A DNA stretch of 64,000 bases, taken from contig CM069433.1 of assembly GCA_035610365.1 (NCBI GenBank), positions 132,388,545-132,452,544 of the forward strand. Reading direction: 5' to 3'. The position numbers were made by a program, and so were the translations under genes. Source of the DNA: Aquatica leii (lineage: Eukaryota; Arthropoda; Insecta; Coleoptera; Lampyridae). Positions 23,746 to 34,879 of the stretch are shown here, piece by piece (within the stretch, counting starts at the first letter, position 1; each line of letters opens with the position of its first letter). The notes beneath the pieces are model-generated. The model saw only the letters and a program-made list of their open reading frames with translations, made no database searches and was not told the DNA's origin.

Positions 23746-24054
23746 TTGCTTCTGAGCATCATCGTAAGCAACGAAAACGATTACAGTACAACGAGAAATG
23801 CTAGATAGAAAAGGATGCAAAAAGAACGTATTAAACGGTATATTCACACATTTCTGTTAAAAACATGTTTACCGCACTTTTATATCTAACAAGTTTTGCA
23901 ATTTTATGTTCTCCGCTAAGTTATAACAGTTTGAAATCGGGTTATTGTATAATGTTAACTGATTTTGCAGAACGCAAAAGAAATAAATAAAAGATGATTT
24001 TGAACTAAAAAAATTGTTTCATTTGCATAATTTCTAGTGAGCGAAATATAGTAG

Positions 24055-24170
24055 AATTCATGTTTCCACGAATTGCATTCGCATTATAATTTTCCATTCT
24101 AGATAATTCCCGTGTTGCCGTTATTACACAAGCTAAGCTTTCGTCACGTAAGTTCTGTGACAACGGAAGT
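24055..24170 (-). repeat. Penelope-like pseudo-LTR fragment
   Basis: On the minus strand this carries GTCAC-x9-GTGAC followed by GAAAGCTTAG, then GGGAATTATCTAGAAT and GAATTC near the end. It matches the inverted arms at 56895-57125, which share GAATTC, CCACG, TTGCATT, GATAATTCC, CACAAG and TTTCGTCAC. No coding part accompanies it, so it is a solo terminal fragment of the same PLE family. Confidence 0.5.
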
Positions 24171-25909
24171 TACAATTGTATAATTTTGGTAGAAATAAAA
24201 ATAAATAAATAGCAACCGTTTTAATAACTTGTATTCAGGGTACAGTTTTCTACTACGGTTTTAGTACAAACTTTAAACATTTAGAAAGATTTAGAAATTT
24301 CAAACATTTGTTAAAATTAAGCTTGTCTATTAAAATGTCGGCAGAATTATATATTTTTCTGCAATTTACAAACAAAACCGAAAATAGATTAAGTGATGAA
24401 AAGAAAGAGTTTAATACAAAAATATGATTTAGTAATTGTTAGTGTTTCAGTGCATTAACATTATTTAAAAAAAGTAAGGCATAATTCTATTTAAATATTT
24501 TTACTTCTTAGATTCTTTATTTGTTAATAAAAACTTGTTTTAAACCGTTATTTTTGGCACAACATAAAAGGCTACTTCGCAAATAAAAAAAGAAATGCTT
24601 TTTTCTTTTATAACAAATACTAATATTTTTCTTAAACACATTAATTCCCTAAATAGATGTGTATACAACTGTATTCAATCACATAAACTTACAATTATCA
24701 TAAAGATTTTCTATAATAAATTATTCGTTGCAAGAGCATTACCCATTGCATTTTGCATACACTAGGTCATTTGGAAGACAATAGTGTTTAATTGTATTCA
24801 AACGTTTTCTATCGTGAGATTATTTTATACTTTTAAAAAGTCATTGTATATTGTTAGGAAACAATTGTTTGAGATTGATATTTTCTGAGTAAAATATCAT
24901 CACTCTTTGCACTTACGATGTATTAAAATATTTTATAGATTGTTTACAAGAACGCCGTATATTAAAACCTAGAACTGATTAAAAAGCCAGACAAACACCT
25001 GCAATCTTTTAAATGAAAAACTAAAGTCGTTATTTTAAGATAGTGTTTAAACATGTCTTAAAATTGATAACTTACGTAGATAAATAAATGGATAAATATT
25101 TGCCCTTTGCATCAGTTTTCATTTATGCATTGTTACAAAATGTAAGAATCGACAATGCGTGTCATTATCTCGAAAGAGTTGACATTTTACTAGTATAAAT
25201 TGAATTAGATTATGAAATCATAGCCTAAAAAATATAAAATTGCAAAATTTTACATGCTAGAACATTAAACAAATTAACAAACCTTAAGGATTTTTAAGTA
25301 ATTTGAATTTTATGTTTGAGATCTCAATTATAATAAACTTTACATCTTATACAATGTGTCCAAAATTTAAAACCTATCAATTAAAAATTTAAGTAGCTGT
25401 AACTTGATAAATTTAAATAGAACGCCAAATTTTTTAATTGACCAGAAAATGTACATTTTAATTACCTATCAAATAGTATTAGAATGTTATATAGCTAAGT
25501 CTTCTCGTTTTTACACAATACCCCAAATACCATTTGATGTTTTTTTTAATAAAAGTTCTGATGAATCTAGTTGCCGTTATAGCAGATGTTTGAAAACTGT
25601 CCATTTGCAGACATTTACATTTTTTTTTTTTTGGAAACGACTGCTAACTCTGCACAACAATTGCAAGGCTACAGTATCAAAAGTGTCTGTTAAGCGTCTT
25701 TTCATATTGTGTAGTGAAATTGTGAATTTTTTTTGGTATAATTAATTTCTGGGATTTCGGTGAAGGGGACCAGTTGTGAATTCCATTACTTCCAATCGAC
25801 TTGATTTATTTATTATTTATCGTTGGTATGTTATTACCATTATTATTGTTAGGTTATAAATTATTATTTTTATAATTGTTAATTATCTGATATTATTAAA
25901 CACATTAGA
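24171..25909. other. AT-rich non-coding DNA, nothing recognised
   Basis: The 113-codon plus-strand ORF at 25404-25745 has no recognisable motif and includes a long poly-T-encoded Phe run, so it is probably chance. No repeat or RNA gene was seen. Confidence 0.5.
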
Positions 25910-26023
25910 CAACTAGATTTATTTGTTTGAATGTATTAAACAATGTTACTTGATGCGAAGTAATAACATTCTGCTGAATTTTCATTGTTTATTATTTTGA
26001 AATGAATATACACAACGTTTCGA

Positions 26024-26791
26024 TTGCTTTGGTATCTGCAAACGACTGTCTACAGGAAACCGACGCACACCGGTCGATATCTCAACTTTGAATCCAACCA
26101 TTCCACATCTACAAAGAGGGGAGTAGTAAAATCTCTAATCGACAGAGCATACAGGTTGTGCAACACAGAGAAAGGGCTACGAGAAGAAATCAAAAACATT
26201 AGAAACGATCTAAGGCAGAATGATTATCCAGAAAAGATTGTAGGAGAGCTTTTACAGAAAAAGCAATTGAACACCATGGGGCAACCTAAAACAGAAGAAC
26301 TGCCCAATTCACTGCTGAGCATCCCATATGTCAAAGGTTTATCAGAATCAATAAAACGTATAGGGAAAAGCTACAACTTAAATACAGTGTTCAAATCATC
26401 GACCACCATTAGGAGTATAATTTCCAACACAAAGCCACAAACAAGTCGAGATTCCCAAAACTGTATTTACCAAGTTCCATGTGAGTGTGGCAAGTCATAC
26501 GTGGGGGAAACCAAAAGACCACTTGACATCAGTCTGAAAGAACATCAGACGCACACACAGAGAGGAGAGACTTCTAAGTCCGGCATCGCGCAACATTCGT
26601 GGGATAACCAACATCGAATGAAATGGTCGGAAGCAAAAATCATGCACAGAGAGGAACATTGGTACAAACGGAAATTTAAAGAAGCAGCATTCATCAACAA
26701 CAACAAAGAAATTTTCAACCAGCCAAGTGTCGAGATAAGCAACATATGGAAACCACTAATCGAACCTCTAAAACAACTTAAACTTCACTAA
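26024..26791 (+). CDS. PLE polyprotein C-terminus: RT thumb region and GIY-YIG nuclease
   Basis: An open frame of 255 codons covers the C-terminal part of a Penelope-like protein. Residues about 7-30 (TVYRKPTHTGRYLNFESNHS) match the segment after the RT palm, followed by KRGVVKSLIDRAYRLC. The GIY-YIG nuclease spans roughly 145-235: CIYQVPCECGKSYVGET (GIY read as CIY, YIG as YVG), LKEHQ, AQHSW and EAAFI, with the Glu expected for metal binding. The Arg normally found just before LKEH appears to be Ser (DISLKEH), which could impair cleavage. RT palm motifs including YVDD are absent, as expected for 5' truncation. The ATG falls inside the inverted repeat and is unlikely to be the native start. 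It cannot be autonomous. Confidence 0.8.
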   Translation: MLWYLQTTVYRKPTHTGRYLNFESNHSTSTKRGVVKSLIDRAYRLCNTEKGLREEIKNIRNDLRQNDYPEKIVGELLQKKQLNTMGQPKTEELPNSLLSIPYVKGLSESIKRIGKSYNLNTVFKSSTTIRSIISNTKPQTSRDSQNCIYQVPCECGKSYVGETKRPLDISLKEHQTHTQRGETSKSGIAQHSWDNQHRMKWSEAKIMHREEHWYKRKFKEAAFINNNKEIFNQPSVEISNIWKPLIEPLKQLKLH

Positions 26792-26904
26792 GTAATTTTG
26801 TTAATTATTCTGTTACGCTAAATTGATTTTGTACGCTTGAACGCTTCATCGAACCTGTCTTTAGTATAAAAGCTCCAGTAGTTTCTAAGTTTGTTAGTAT
26901 TCAC

Positions 26905-26941
26905 CTGATGACGATTGCAGATACCAAAGCAATCGAAACGT
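26905..26941 (+). ncRNA. Hammerhead-like ribozyme motif in PLE terminus
   Basis: CTGATGA (26905-26911), an extra C, a stem GATTGC/GCAATC closing a short loop, then GAAAC (26935-26939). Hammerhead ribozymes with the CUGANGA and GAAA core are known from PLE pseudo-LTRs. The extra base before the stem departs from the canonical core, and I could not confirm stems I and III, so self-cleavage is unproven. The same layout recurs at 10701, 17853 and 57042 with different stem sequences. Confidence 0.4.
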
Positions 26942-27012
26942 TGTGTATATTCATTTCAAAATAATAAACAATGAAAGTTCAGCAGAATGTTATTACTTCG
27001 CAACTAGATTTA

Positions 27013-28104
27013 TGATCAAAACATTTTTCAAATTCTCGTTAATAAAATCTATAAACAAACTAATGCTGTATAGCTTTCTACATGTGTAGTGAAACTTTAA
27101 CATTAGACACAAGAACTTAAATCCTATGCGACCACTACACTCCATTGCATTATACCCCTATAAGATGTAATACCAGATTATCAACTAGAGTTTCAAACAA
27201 AACACTCTAGAACACAATAATGTCATCAAGTAGCTAACCTTATTCAAAAATCTCTAGATAAAAAAAAATACTGTATTACAGAATTTCATGATGCGAAATA
27301 GATACAGATTTATGACTTCCGAGATGTGCCAGATATAATTAAAAAATCGCAATAGAATAATTTTGAGATACGTTGATACATTATACTGAACACAACAAAA
27401 GTTGGAAATGTAACTGTAATGATTTACCTTTTATATTTAAATTGATTATTAAAATTGAAAGAGGCGTAGCGTAGAATTTAAAAATGCTAACCTCTGGCTT
27501 CAATTCTAAATTATGCATAATAACTTATTTGATTTGTTTGACGTTTATCATCTAATGATATCAAAGTTGTGTACAATTTGTATCCATTTTATATACAATT
27601 GCCTATTTTATGTATTAATGTCGCGGTAAGTTGCTTTCTAATCTGGACCCTACATTTTTATAACATTTGATTAATATATTATTGTGATATGTACATTTTT
27701 AGTCTTTGTTTGTCCCCACCATTCAACTAATAGTTGGGTTGCTTTCGTAACCACGATCTTAGTATCTACTGGAAGGTCCTCAGTCAATTAATTTTTTTTC
27801 TGTTTAAAATGATGTTTGTGCACGTGTTTATATGAGTTGGGATTTAAATTTATTATATCTGTGTATTCGTTTACTTGACTTAAATTTGGGATGTCCTAAC
27901 TTTCTGATGTTTATTGAAATGTTTGATTAAAACAGATTGAATTCAGAGAATAATAGATAACCACTACTGCAGGACTGGAACAAAAAAAGATTAAAACGGT
28001 GCTAGTCAATCGATCTCCAATAAGATGGCAGGAGTTTAATTAATAAGAAAAACATCAAAACAATAAAAAATTCCATATATTAAATAAATTCTTATTGTAA
28101 ACTG
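27013..28104. other. AT-rich non-coding DNA, nothing recognised
   Basis: No ORF above 60 codons lies wholly within it, and no family motif or RNA gene was seen. Confidence 0.55.
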
Positions 28105-28432
28105 CATTAGAAGAATGCTGTGTACAAAATTACGTATTGCGGTTTTATCTACTTGATTTAGTTCAAAATTTAGATTAGGCTTTCTCAGAGATTTTATTTC
28201 ACACGTTAAAACGGCATATGAAATCTTGTAGTAGGAATGGTGACGACACGTTATAATGTTCGCAATAATTGCAGTCCGAACATAAAGAAATAAATGTTTT
28301 AGAATAATAAAAAGCACATGTTATCCTATAAATATGTTTAAATACTTTATTTCATAATAATTTGTACAATTTTTTTGTTTTAATGAACGTCTGGGGGGTT
28401 CGCCTAGAGCCCTTATAGACCAGCCGCTACTG
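28105..28432 (+). mobile_element. hAT copy C, 3' end only
   Basis: This aligns with 11140-11481: CACGTTAAA, CATATGAAAATCTTGTAGT-like, ATGTTTTAGA, ATAATAAAAAG, TTCATAATAATTTGTAC, TTTTAATGAACGTCTGGGG, ending GACCAGCCGCTACTG at 28432. The left part of the element is absent, and no matching 8-bp duplication was found, so it is a truncated relic of the 9796-11481 family. Confidence 0.6.
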
Positions 28433-28734
28433 AGTGGAAGTAAGCTTTAGTTTTGTATAGCAAAAAAGTGTGTGCAAAAGCAATTTATTATTTCACGGTA
28501 ATATGTATATACTAAAAACAACCAAATCAATTTGTTTTATCAACAAGTATATTTTACAAATAATAAAACGTGTTTTATGGATCAGAAAATATTTGTTTTA
28601 TAATCAAATATGTTGAATGCAACCGATTTTTAGTTAGAAATTGAGGGTAACTAAGACATGCGCAAAAGCTATTCGGGGACGCAGGGGATAGTTTTAAGGA
28701 GAAAATTATTATGTTTGTAACGATTGTAACGCGC

Positions 28735-29745
28735 TTACCGTCGCAAATGTACTGTATGTCAATTTGAAATTTGGGATTGGGAATATATAACAACAAAAAT
28801 TAATATCAAATTTACAAAAACCTGTTTTGACAACACCGAGGAGGAGCACAATGAACATGGTCAGTGGCACACCCGCCACTTATGATACATTGTTGAAAAT
28901 ATAATTCAGAAATAGCATTGACATTCCACTTGACAGTTTTGAAATAATTAGCAAATAATGAAGTTTGGGGAAATGCTGTCAACCCTTAAAAAATACACTG
29001 TTTGTGAAATATTATTTGGAAAATTGAAAAACTGCTCAAAATGTTCACTGTTTTTTTCTAAACAGAAAATTTAATTTGTTGCTGTAACCTAACTGCATTT
29101 CAAATCGCTTTATGGTAATTTTTTCGTTCTCTGTTCCATATGAAATGACTTTGCGGTTTATAAGCGTTGAATAAAAGATTTGTTTAATAATTCAATGCGA
29201 TTGGTTTTTAAACAAGATACTCACAATTTAGTGTCTCGGAATATGCGATTAGTTAATGGCACATCCAATACAAATTCCCCAAAATCACTGAAAAGGAAAT
29301 TATTACATACATACAGTGTTATCACAAATAAATGCTTTAGTTTCATACGATATATTAGAAGAAAAAAAAGCTCAGGTATGCTAAGTTTTTTGACGTTAAC
29401 GTAGATATTTTAGTAGGGGTGTCTTCCAATTTGTTTATAATCGTAGCAATGAAACTTGTAATGTACGAGAGTATCACAACCAATATTCTCAAAAATATTA
29501 TATTATAAATAATATATGGATATTCTAGGAAATACATTTTCAAAAACCTTTTCAACGATGTACCATAAGTGGGGGATTGCGATTTACATTTTAGACGTAA
29601 CGATTGCCGGAAATGAAAGGGACCATGTCAATTTAGCTCCTCCTCTGTGTTATCAAAACAGGTTTTGTAATTTTTGATACTATTTCTTGTTGTAAACATA
29701 TTCCCAATCCAAAGTTTTCAAATCAACCTTGTATATGTTACTCGT
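28735..29745. mobile_element. Fold-back (long inverted repeat) element
   Basis: The left arm (about 28735-28893) is the inverse of the right arm (about 29560-29745). Shared words include GGATTGGGAATAT, AAAACCTGTTTTGA, GAGGAGGAGC, ACATGGTC and CCACTTATG. The right arm carries about 50 extra bases around 29580-29620. The spacer of about 665 bp has short ORFs (74 codons at 29180-29404; 66 codons minus at 29355-29555) with no recognisable motif. No terminal duplication was identified. The class could be a DNA-transposon MITE with long inverted repeats or two opposed insertions. Confidence 0.55.
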
Positions 29746-31500
29746 CTCGCGTCAAAAGGAAATAATGTGGTTTTATTTAAACTCTCAACAAAATACGTTT
29801 ATTTTATCATACATAAAAATTATTTAGAAGTAATACATTTTGCTTTGACAGTCATTATATTGTATCGACAAAACAATTGAAACAAAATTTTAATTTGTTG
29901 AAGGTACTAACCGTCAATTTATGGCAAAACCAGAATTTGTTGGACAAAGTGAATTTATTTAAAAGTATGTAGTATATGCTGTGTTTTTAACATTATGTAA
30001 TGTATTATTTTTAAAGAAAAAACATATTGCATGTATTTTAACTTAAATTAGATGTAATTAATAAAACTCTTTTTTAATGTTTTTTTTTCAGTATTTAAAG
30101 CAGCAATATCGCAGATGTAAAGAACACGGAAGATAATCTCATTACTCCGAACAACACCTAAAGCGGTTGAGAATTAAAGACATTACATTTTGTAATAACT
30201 ATAATTACTAAACAATATCTACGCTTATTACTAGGTTTTCGCGTCGAAATTCATTAATTTCACGTTAAAGATCAAGTGAATCGATAAGTAAAAGTTTAGA
30301 AGCACATACCAATTTAATTTATGCATACTAAATTTGTTTACCAATAAATCCTTAACAAAAACAAAGTTAGAAGCTTCTAAGCCAAATCCGCAAGAGGTAG
30401 TCTATAAGTATGATTCTAAATTAAAATGAAAATCCGTTTTGATACTATAATCTAAGACATGTGTGCTATCTATCACAGCATTGGAAACTTAACTGTTTCA
30501 TATTTACGCGACAAATATTAGAAATGCTGTTATAACAATGTCATAAAAAAATATTCAATCACAGGAACCGTAATTAATTTTGATTATAATCACGTACAGT
30601 TAAAACGTATTTTGTATATCCTATCAAACCGCTACGTAGGAAAAAAACCAGATGTGTTGTTTATGTTCCGTTACCCTTATGACGTTTAACCATAAATTAT
30701 ATAGTAAATACTATAGTAACAACTGTGAACTACAATTTAATAATTTTTATAGATAAGTATATAGTTCAAAACATTTCACATGAAGAGTACAGTACAAATT
30801 ATATCCACACCGAAGTAAATATAATGTGTAAAAAACCTAAATAAATTTAAAGAAACAAGGAATTTCTATAATTAAATAATACAAAATTAAGAAAGAAAAG
30901 AAGTTAAATTGACTAAATGTACGTGAGAATTAGATCAATGAAATTTATTCATTGAATTAGATCGACCACACCCACTTAAGCGCCAACGTTTTTTAAAATT
31001 CTATTCTTGACATCCAAAACCGCAAGCTTGTATTTAATCATCGATACCTATAAACTTTCGTTTTTATTTCAACAATTCATGCTCAACCGCTTCTTGGAAC
31101 CCCAACACCAATAATCAGTAGAATATAATTATAAATAATTGGAATGTGCAATACAAGTTTCGTGCTAGCACAGGTAAATGATCCTAAAATCAGTTCTTTC
31201 TGAATCTGTTTTGTTCGATTGCTACAGCCATTAAAAATTTCTTTTAATTTTAGTTTTTCAGTATGTTGAAGATTATAATTGATTCTTTGAATAAGAAAGT
31301 CTGAGCCAAATCAGTTTTACCTTTAACTATATATTTTTTGTTTATATTGTGTTATAGTCATCAAAATAAATGCAAACGACAAGAAATTTATAAAAAGGTA
31401 TTAATAAACTAAAAAATTACCCAACATTTCGTAAAAAAAACGTAAAAACGAAAATTGACAGAATTCTTTATAACATGTAAATCATTAAACGATGAACGAA
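29746..31500. other. AT-rich DNA with one weak terminal-exon candidate
   Basis: Nothing is recognised except a strong-looking splice acceptor, a T-rich tract ending TTTTTTTTCAG at 30091, followed by a 14-codon open stretch to a stop at 30134-30136. The exon candidate is unsupported by homology. The rest is low-complexity AT-rich DNA. Confidence 0.4.
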
Positions 31501-31504
31501 TAAC

Positions 31505-32420
31505 ATTTTTAATAGGTAGTGTTTCCTAAACGCGCTTCAATAACTGCTTCATGACGTCTTTCATTATTCTCCACAGAGCTGCTAAGCAATACTGCCTGAT
31601 TTGCATCTAGATTTGTGGCAATAGATGTCTCAACAATTTCAGGGAGAGGTTCATCTGCATCTAATGGTCTCTGAAATTGACCCCAAACGTACTCTATGTA
31701 ATTCAAATCGCGAGATCTTGAAGGTAAGGACAAGTGTGGAATAACTCAATATTCTATAGCATTGGCATTATAGTCATTACATTACAACTTCCTCTCTATA
31801 TATAATAATAACCTGTCGTATTCTTAGTAAACCCCAACACGTCTGTGCGTCCATTAAAAAAAATCCTCACACTGTAATAATATCCCTCGATATGAATAGA
31901 TTTTAGAGACGGGTTGACTATTTCTGGGCACTAACGAATTAGTTTAAAGACGTACAGGTCTACTATCAGAAAATCTTTCAAAACACGACTCGTCGGTGAT
32001 GAGTACAGACTTCCATTCTTTCTGCCAGCTTCGATATTCTTACGCCCAAGTTAAGCTTGGACGTTTGTTCTCTGCGGCAAGAGAAACTTTTTTTAACAGA
32101 TGCCTTGACCTCAAATTCACCTCGGAAAGACTACGACGTACAGTTGCTACTGAAATCGCAGCTCCTATTGCATTAAAAACATTTGATTCAACGTTCTTAG
32201 AATACTGAGTGGCGTTTTTTAGCTGCCAGGGTAATGCAGCAATCCTGAACGAGCATAGTAACTTTTGACTTCCAGTTCTTTGCCGTTCCATAACAGTTTC
32301 CGTGTTAATGTACCTGTTTACCTCCGGCCTAAATCATATCAATCGTTTTATTGATGTCTTTTGAATTTAACTTCTTTCTGAACATCTCTGAATTAGAAAA
32401 ACGTACAAATGATTTACGTA
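31505..32420 (-). pseudogene. Tc1-like transposase pseudogene
   Basis: On the minus strand, pieces are in Tc1 order. An N-terminal helix-turn-helix region (about 32290-32400, TIDMI) is followed by the second DNA-binding part in the 83-codon ORF 32040-32291 (LKNATQYSKNV, then TVRRSLSEVNLRSRHLLKKV). About 31990 reads TDESCFERFSDSRPVRL, with the first catalytic Asp in TDES. At 31509-31733, PSRSRDLNYIEYVWGQF holds the Glu of the DDE triad, followed by ERRHEAVIEARLGNTTY, the usual Tc1 ending. The segment with the second Asp is lost and the frame has stops and shifts, so it is inactive. No terminal inverted repeats were identified. Confidence 0.8.
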
Positions 32421-32825
32421 CTCAGCAATGTTTACAGACACAGTTAACTCATACCAATACAGACGTTTCAAAATAGAACGAACAGATTTACCATTCAGAT
32501 AACAAATACCGATAACATTTTGCAAACACAAAATGGATACTTGTAATATCCGTAATTTTTGACTAGCAGTTTATATAAAAGATTCCAAATACAACATGTT
32601 AAAAAGTAGGCTCATGAAACGAGTATATATACAAAAAAAAGTTTTACAAGTGCAGGTAGACTGATCAAACTGTTATAGTCCATTTTTTTTAAGAACCACA
32701 GTTTAAAATAAGATAGTTTTACACCGCCAAAATAAATAATTTATACTATTTGACATACTCTTTACTGTGGATTTCATCTTTGTATTTTTATATTTGTAAT
32801 GTTCATTCACAAGTACCCAAAATTC
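32421..32825. other. AT-rich spacer, nothing recognised
   Basis: No ORF or motif was seen. This may contain the outer end of the Tc1 copy. Confidence 0.5.
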
Positions 32826-33945
32826 TTTTGAAAGCTAGTTGAAATCTCAATAATAATGATAATTTTGAAACTGAAGTACTTCAGGTATGTTGATGACACC
32901 TTTATTGTATGACGTCGTGGCAACCCTAAACTAAATCAGTTCTTTCAACATATACTTTACACATGATAACATTGGTTTTACTATAGAGCTAAAGAATAAC
33001 AGCAGTCTAGCGTTTTTAATCGTACTGGTGACAAAGAATGAAAACGGCAACACAAGGCATTCTGTATAAAAAAAAGAAAACACACACCCACAGATACTTT
33101 TAATGTCAAACCCGCCCATATCCGGCGTATGCTTTGACTAAACGAGCTGTACGAGTGTCAGTTAACAGAAAGCTACAAAAAGAATAAGAACGCTGTTGAA
33201 AACCCTACAACCATATGAATATAAAGTCAAAAAAATCCCAAAAGCATTGGAGAGAGCAGTCAATCCAAAAGTCAAGGATTCTCGCTGATTTACTGAACTG
33301 TATGGGTTCTACAGATAAAATCAGCAAAATTCTAAAAAAACATAATATCAAAACTGTCTTTACCACGAAAAATATTTTGAACAACTGATTTAGATCTGAA
33401 ACACAAAAACAAAGGGATCATGTGGATCAAACTATATAGGACAAACAAGACGCGCAATTAGAGTTATAATGAAAGAACATATACCTAACTGCAAATACGG
33501 CAGAGTAACAAAGTCAGCAGTGACCGAACACATAAGTAACCAAGGACACGCACTATTTAATGAAACAAAAAAGTGCTGGCTAAAACTCCTTTCAACTTTC
33601 CTAGAGAAATCCGTCAATCTGTAGAAATAGAAAAGCAGTCACATTAATGTTAACCCAGAAGAGGATCTAAAACTTAGTAAATCTTGTTTACCAATGTTAT
33701 ATTCTTTGAAAGAATGATGAACCTTAGTGACAACAATATAAACACTTTCTCCCGGTTATGACCAAGTCAGTAATGCAATAATGGAAAAAAGTAAATGTTT
33801 TGGAAAACGTCGGTTTGTTAAGAATAATAAACAACAAACACGGCAAAGACCAAGTTCAAGTCATTCTTTTGTCTCACAAACTACGACTAAGCCTTGCTGT
33901 TCCATTACGACACGGTTTAAACTGACAGTCGCTTATAATCTAAAC
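32826..33945 (+). pseudogene. Penelope-like element pseudogene (RT palm to GIY-YIG)
   Basis: The segment is collinear with 61700-62960. At about 32880 one frame reads KYFRYVDDTFIV, the PLE reverse-transcriptase catalytic box, followed by a stop. A basic segment follows, then NIKTVFTTKNILNN, a deletion, and SCGSNYIGQTRRAIRVIMKEH with KSAVTEHISNQGHALF, the GIY-YIG nuclease with the YIG, Arg and EH residues retained. The GIY part is lost in the deletion near 33400. The downstream region to 33945 still matches the other copy (ending GTCGCTTATAATC). Multiple stops make it dead. A hAT-like terminus begins exactly where the match ends. Confidence 0.8.
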
Positions 33946-34559
33946 CAGTGGTACTCAAAATAGATTCTACAAGAGCGCCGCAAAAATTTTAAACAAACAT
34001 TATAATAGTTTTTTTCTCTGCTTGCGGTATTTAAAAGGAAAAACATAATTGAATCTTGGTTGCACAGTCATTCCAATCTTGTTGATAAAGATTGGATGAA
34101 CTCGAACTGCTTCACAAATGATTTCAGAAATGTTTTTTGTTAAATATTTGAAATGATCGTCTAGCATTGTTAATTATCGACGGTCATGCATTTAACATTT
34201 CTGTTGATGTTATAAAACTAGTGATCACTAATGAAATTACAATCTTAAAGTTTCCGCTGCATTGTACTTATACTCTGCATCGATGATAGAAAATCATTAA
34301 CCTCCAGTATCAAAATCGCAAGTAGATGAATAGCTTCTAGTTTCTGTTTGAGAAGAAAGTGGTTTGCAGACGAATCAATTGCAACATTAATCCAATTCTT
34401 AGACACATGACATTCAGAGTACAAGCAAACAATCATTTGAAATGTTTCTTTTTTCAATTTTATAGGTATTTAAAGCAAACATCAACTGTTCATGTCTCAT
34501 CAAAGTAGAAAAAAAGAAGAAAAAATATAGTTAATTAAATATTTCGGACAAGGAAAGAA

Positions 34560-34870
34560 ATTCAAGAAAAGTAGTTAAAAGGAAGGTGGAAAACAGAAAA
34601 AACTAAAGAAACAATCAAAGGAAAAAGTTTGGCTGAGCGTGAATCCGAAAAAACCTAAAAATCTTCCAGGGGCGGCAAGGCGAAAGCTAAGAAAACAAAA
34701 AGAATCGGAAGCTCAAGCAACCGGTTCCATTCCAACAACAAAGACGCGTGAGCCGAGGAAAACCTACTGGGAGTTGTTCAACAAAGGTTTAGCCGGCCAA
34801 ATCAAGGACTGTCCTTCAGTCGCAAGTTCATACACGAGCTAGAACTAATGACGAACAATGTTGATGATTC
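34560..34870 (+). pseudogene. Non-LTR retrotransposon, ORF1-side remnant
   Basis: A 67-codon frame (34639-34842) is Lys/Arg-rich: KNLPGAARRKLRKQKES followed by a Thr/Pro-rich linker and YWELFNKGLAG. Such a basic leader with GAARRRLRK is common in the first ORF of arthropod non-LTR elements of the I/R1-like group. It is followed, without intact ORF1 remainder, by ORF2 sequence, so a large deletion lies between. Its link to the downstream RT is by position and strand. Confidence 0.45.
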
Positions 34871-34879
34871 ATTAAAATC

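Larger units (their letters stand above)
25910..27012 (+). mobile_element. Penelope-like element, 5'-truncated, with 12-bp target duplication
   Basis: A perfect direct repeat CAACTAGATTTA (25910-25921 and 27001-27012) flanks a 1,079-bp element (25922-27000). After a 34-bp tail, the left inverted repeat (about 25956-26040) pairs with the right terminus (about 26915-27000) over about 85 bp with few mismatches. The right terminus contains CTGATGA (26905), a CGATTGC...GCAATC stem and GAAAC (26935), the motif known for hammerhead-type ribozymes in PLE pseudo-LTRs, here with one extra base after CTGATGA. Between the arms is the 3' part of the PLE ORF. It is the best-preserved element in the window. 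Confidence 0.88.

Noticed and set aside
25404..25745. 113-codon ORF as a gene
   Set aside because: Contains a homopolymer-encoded Phe run and no recognisable domain; consistent with chance.
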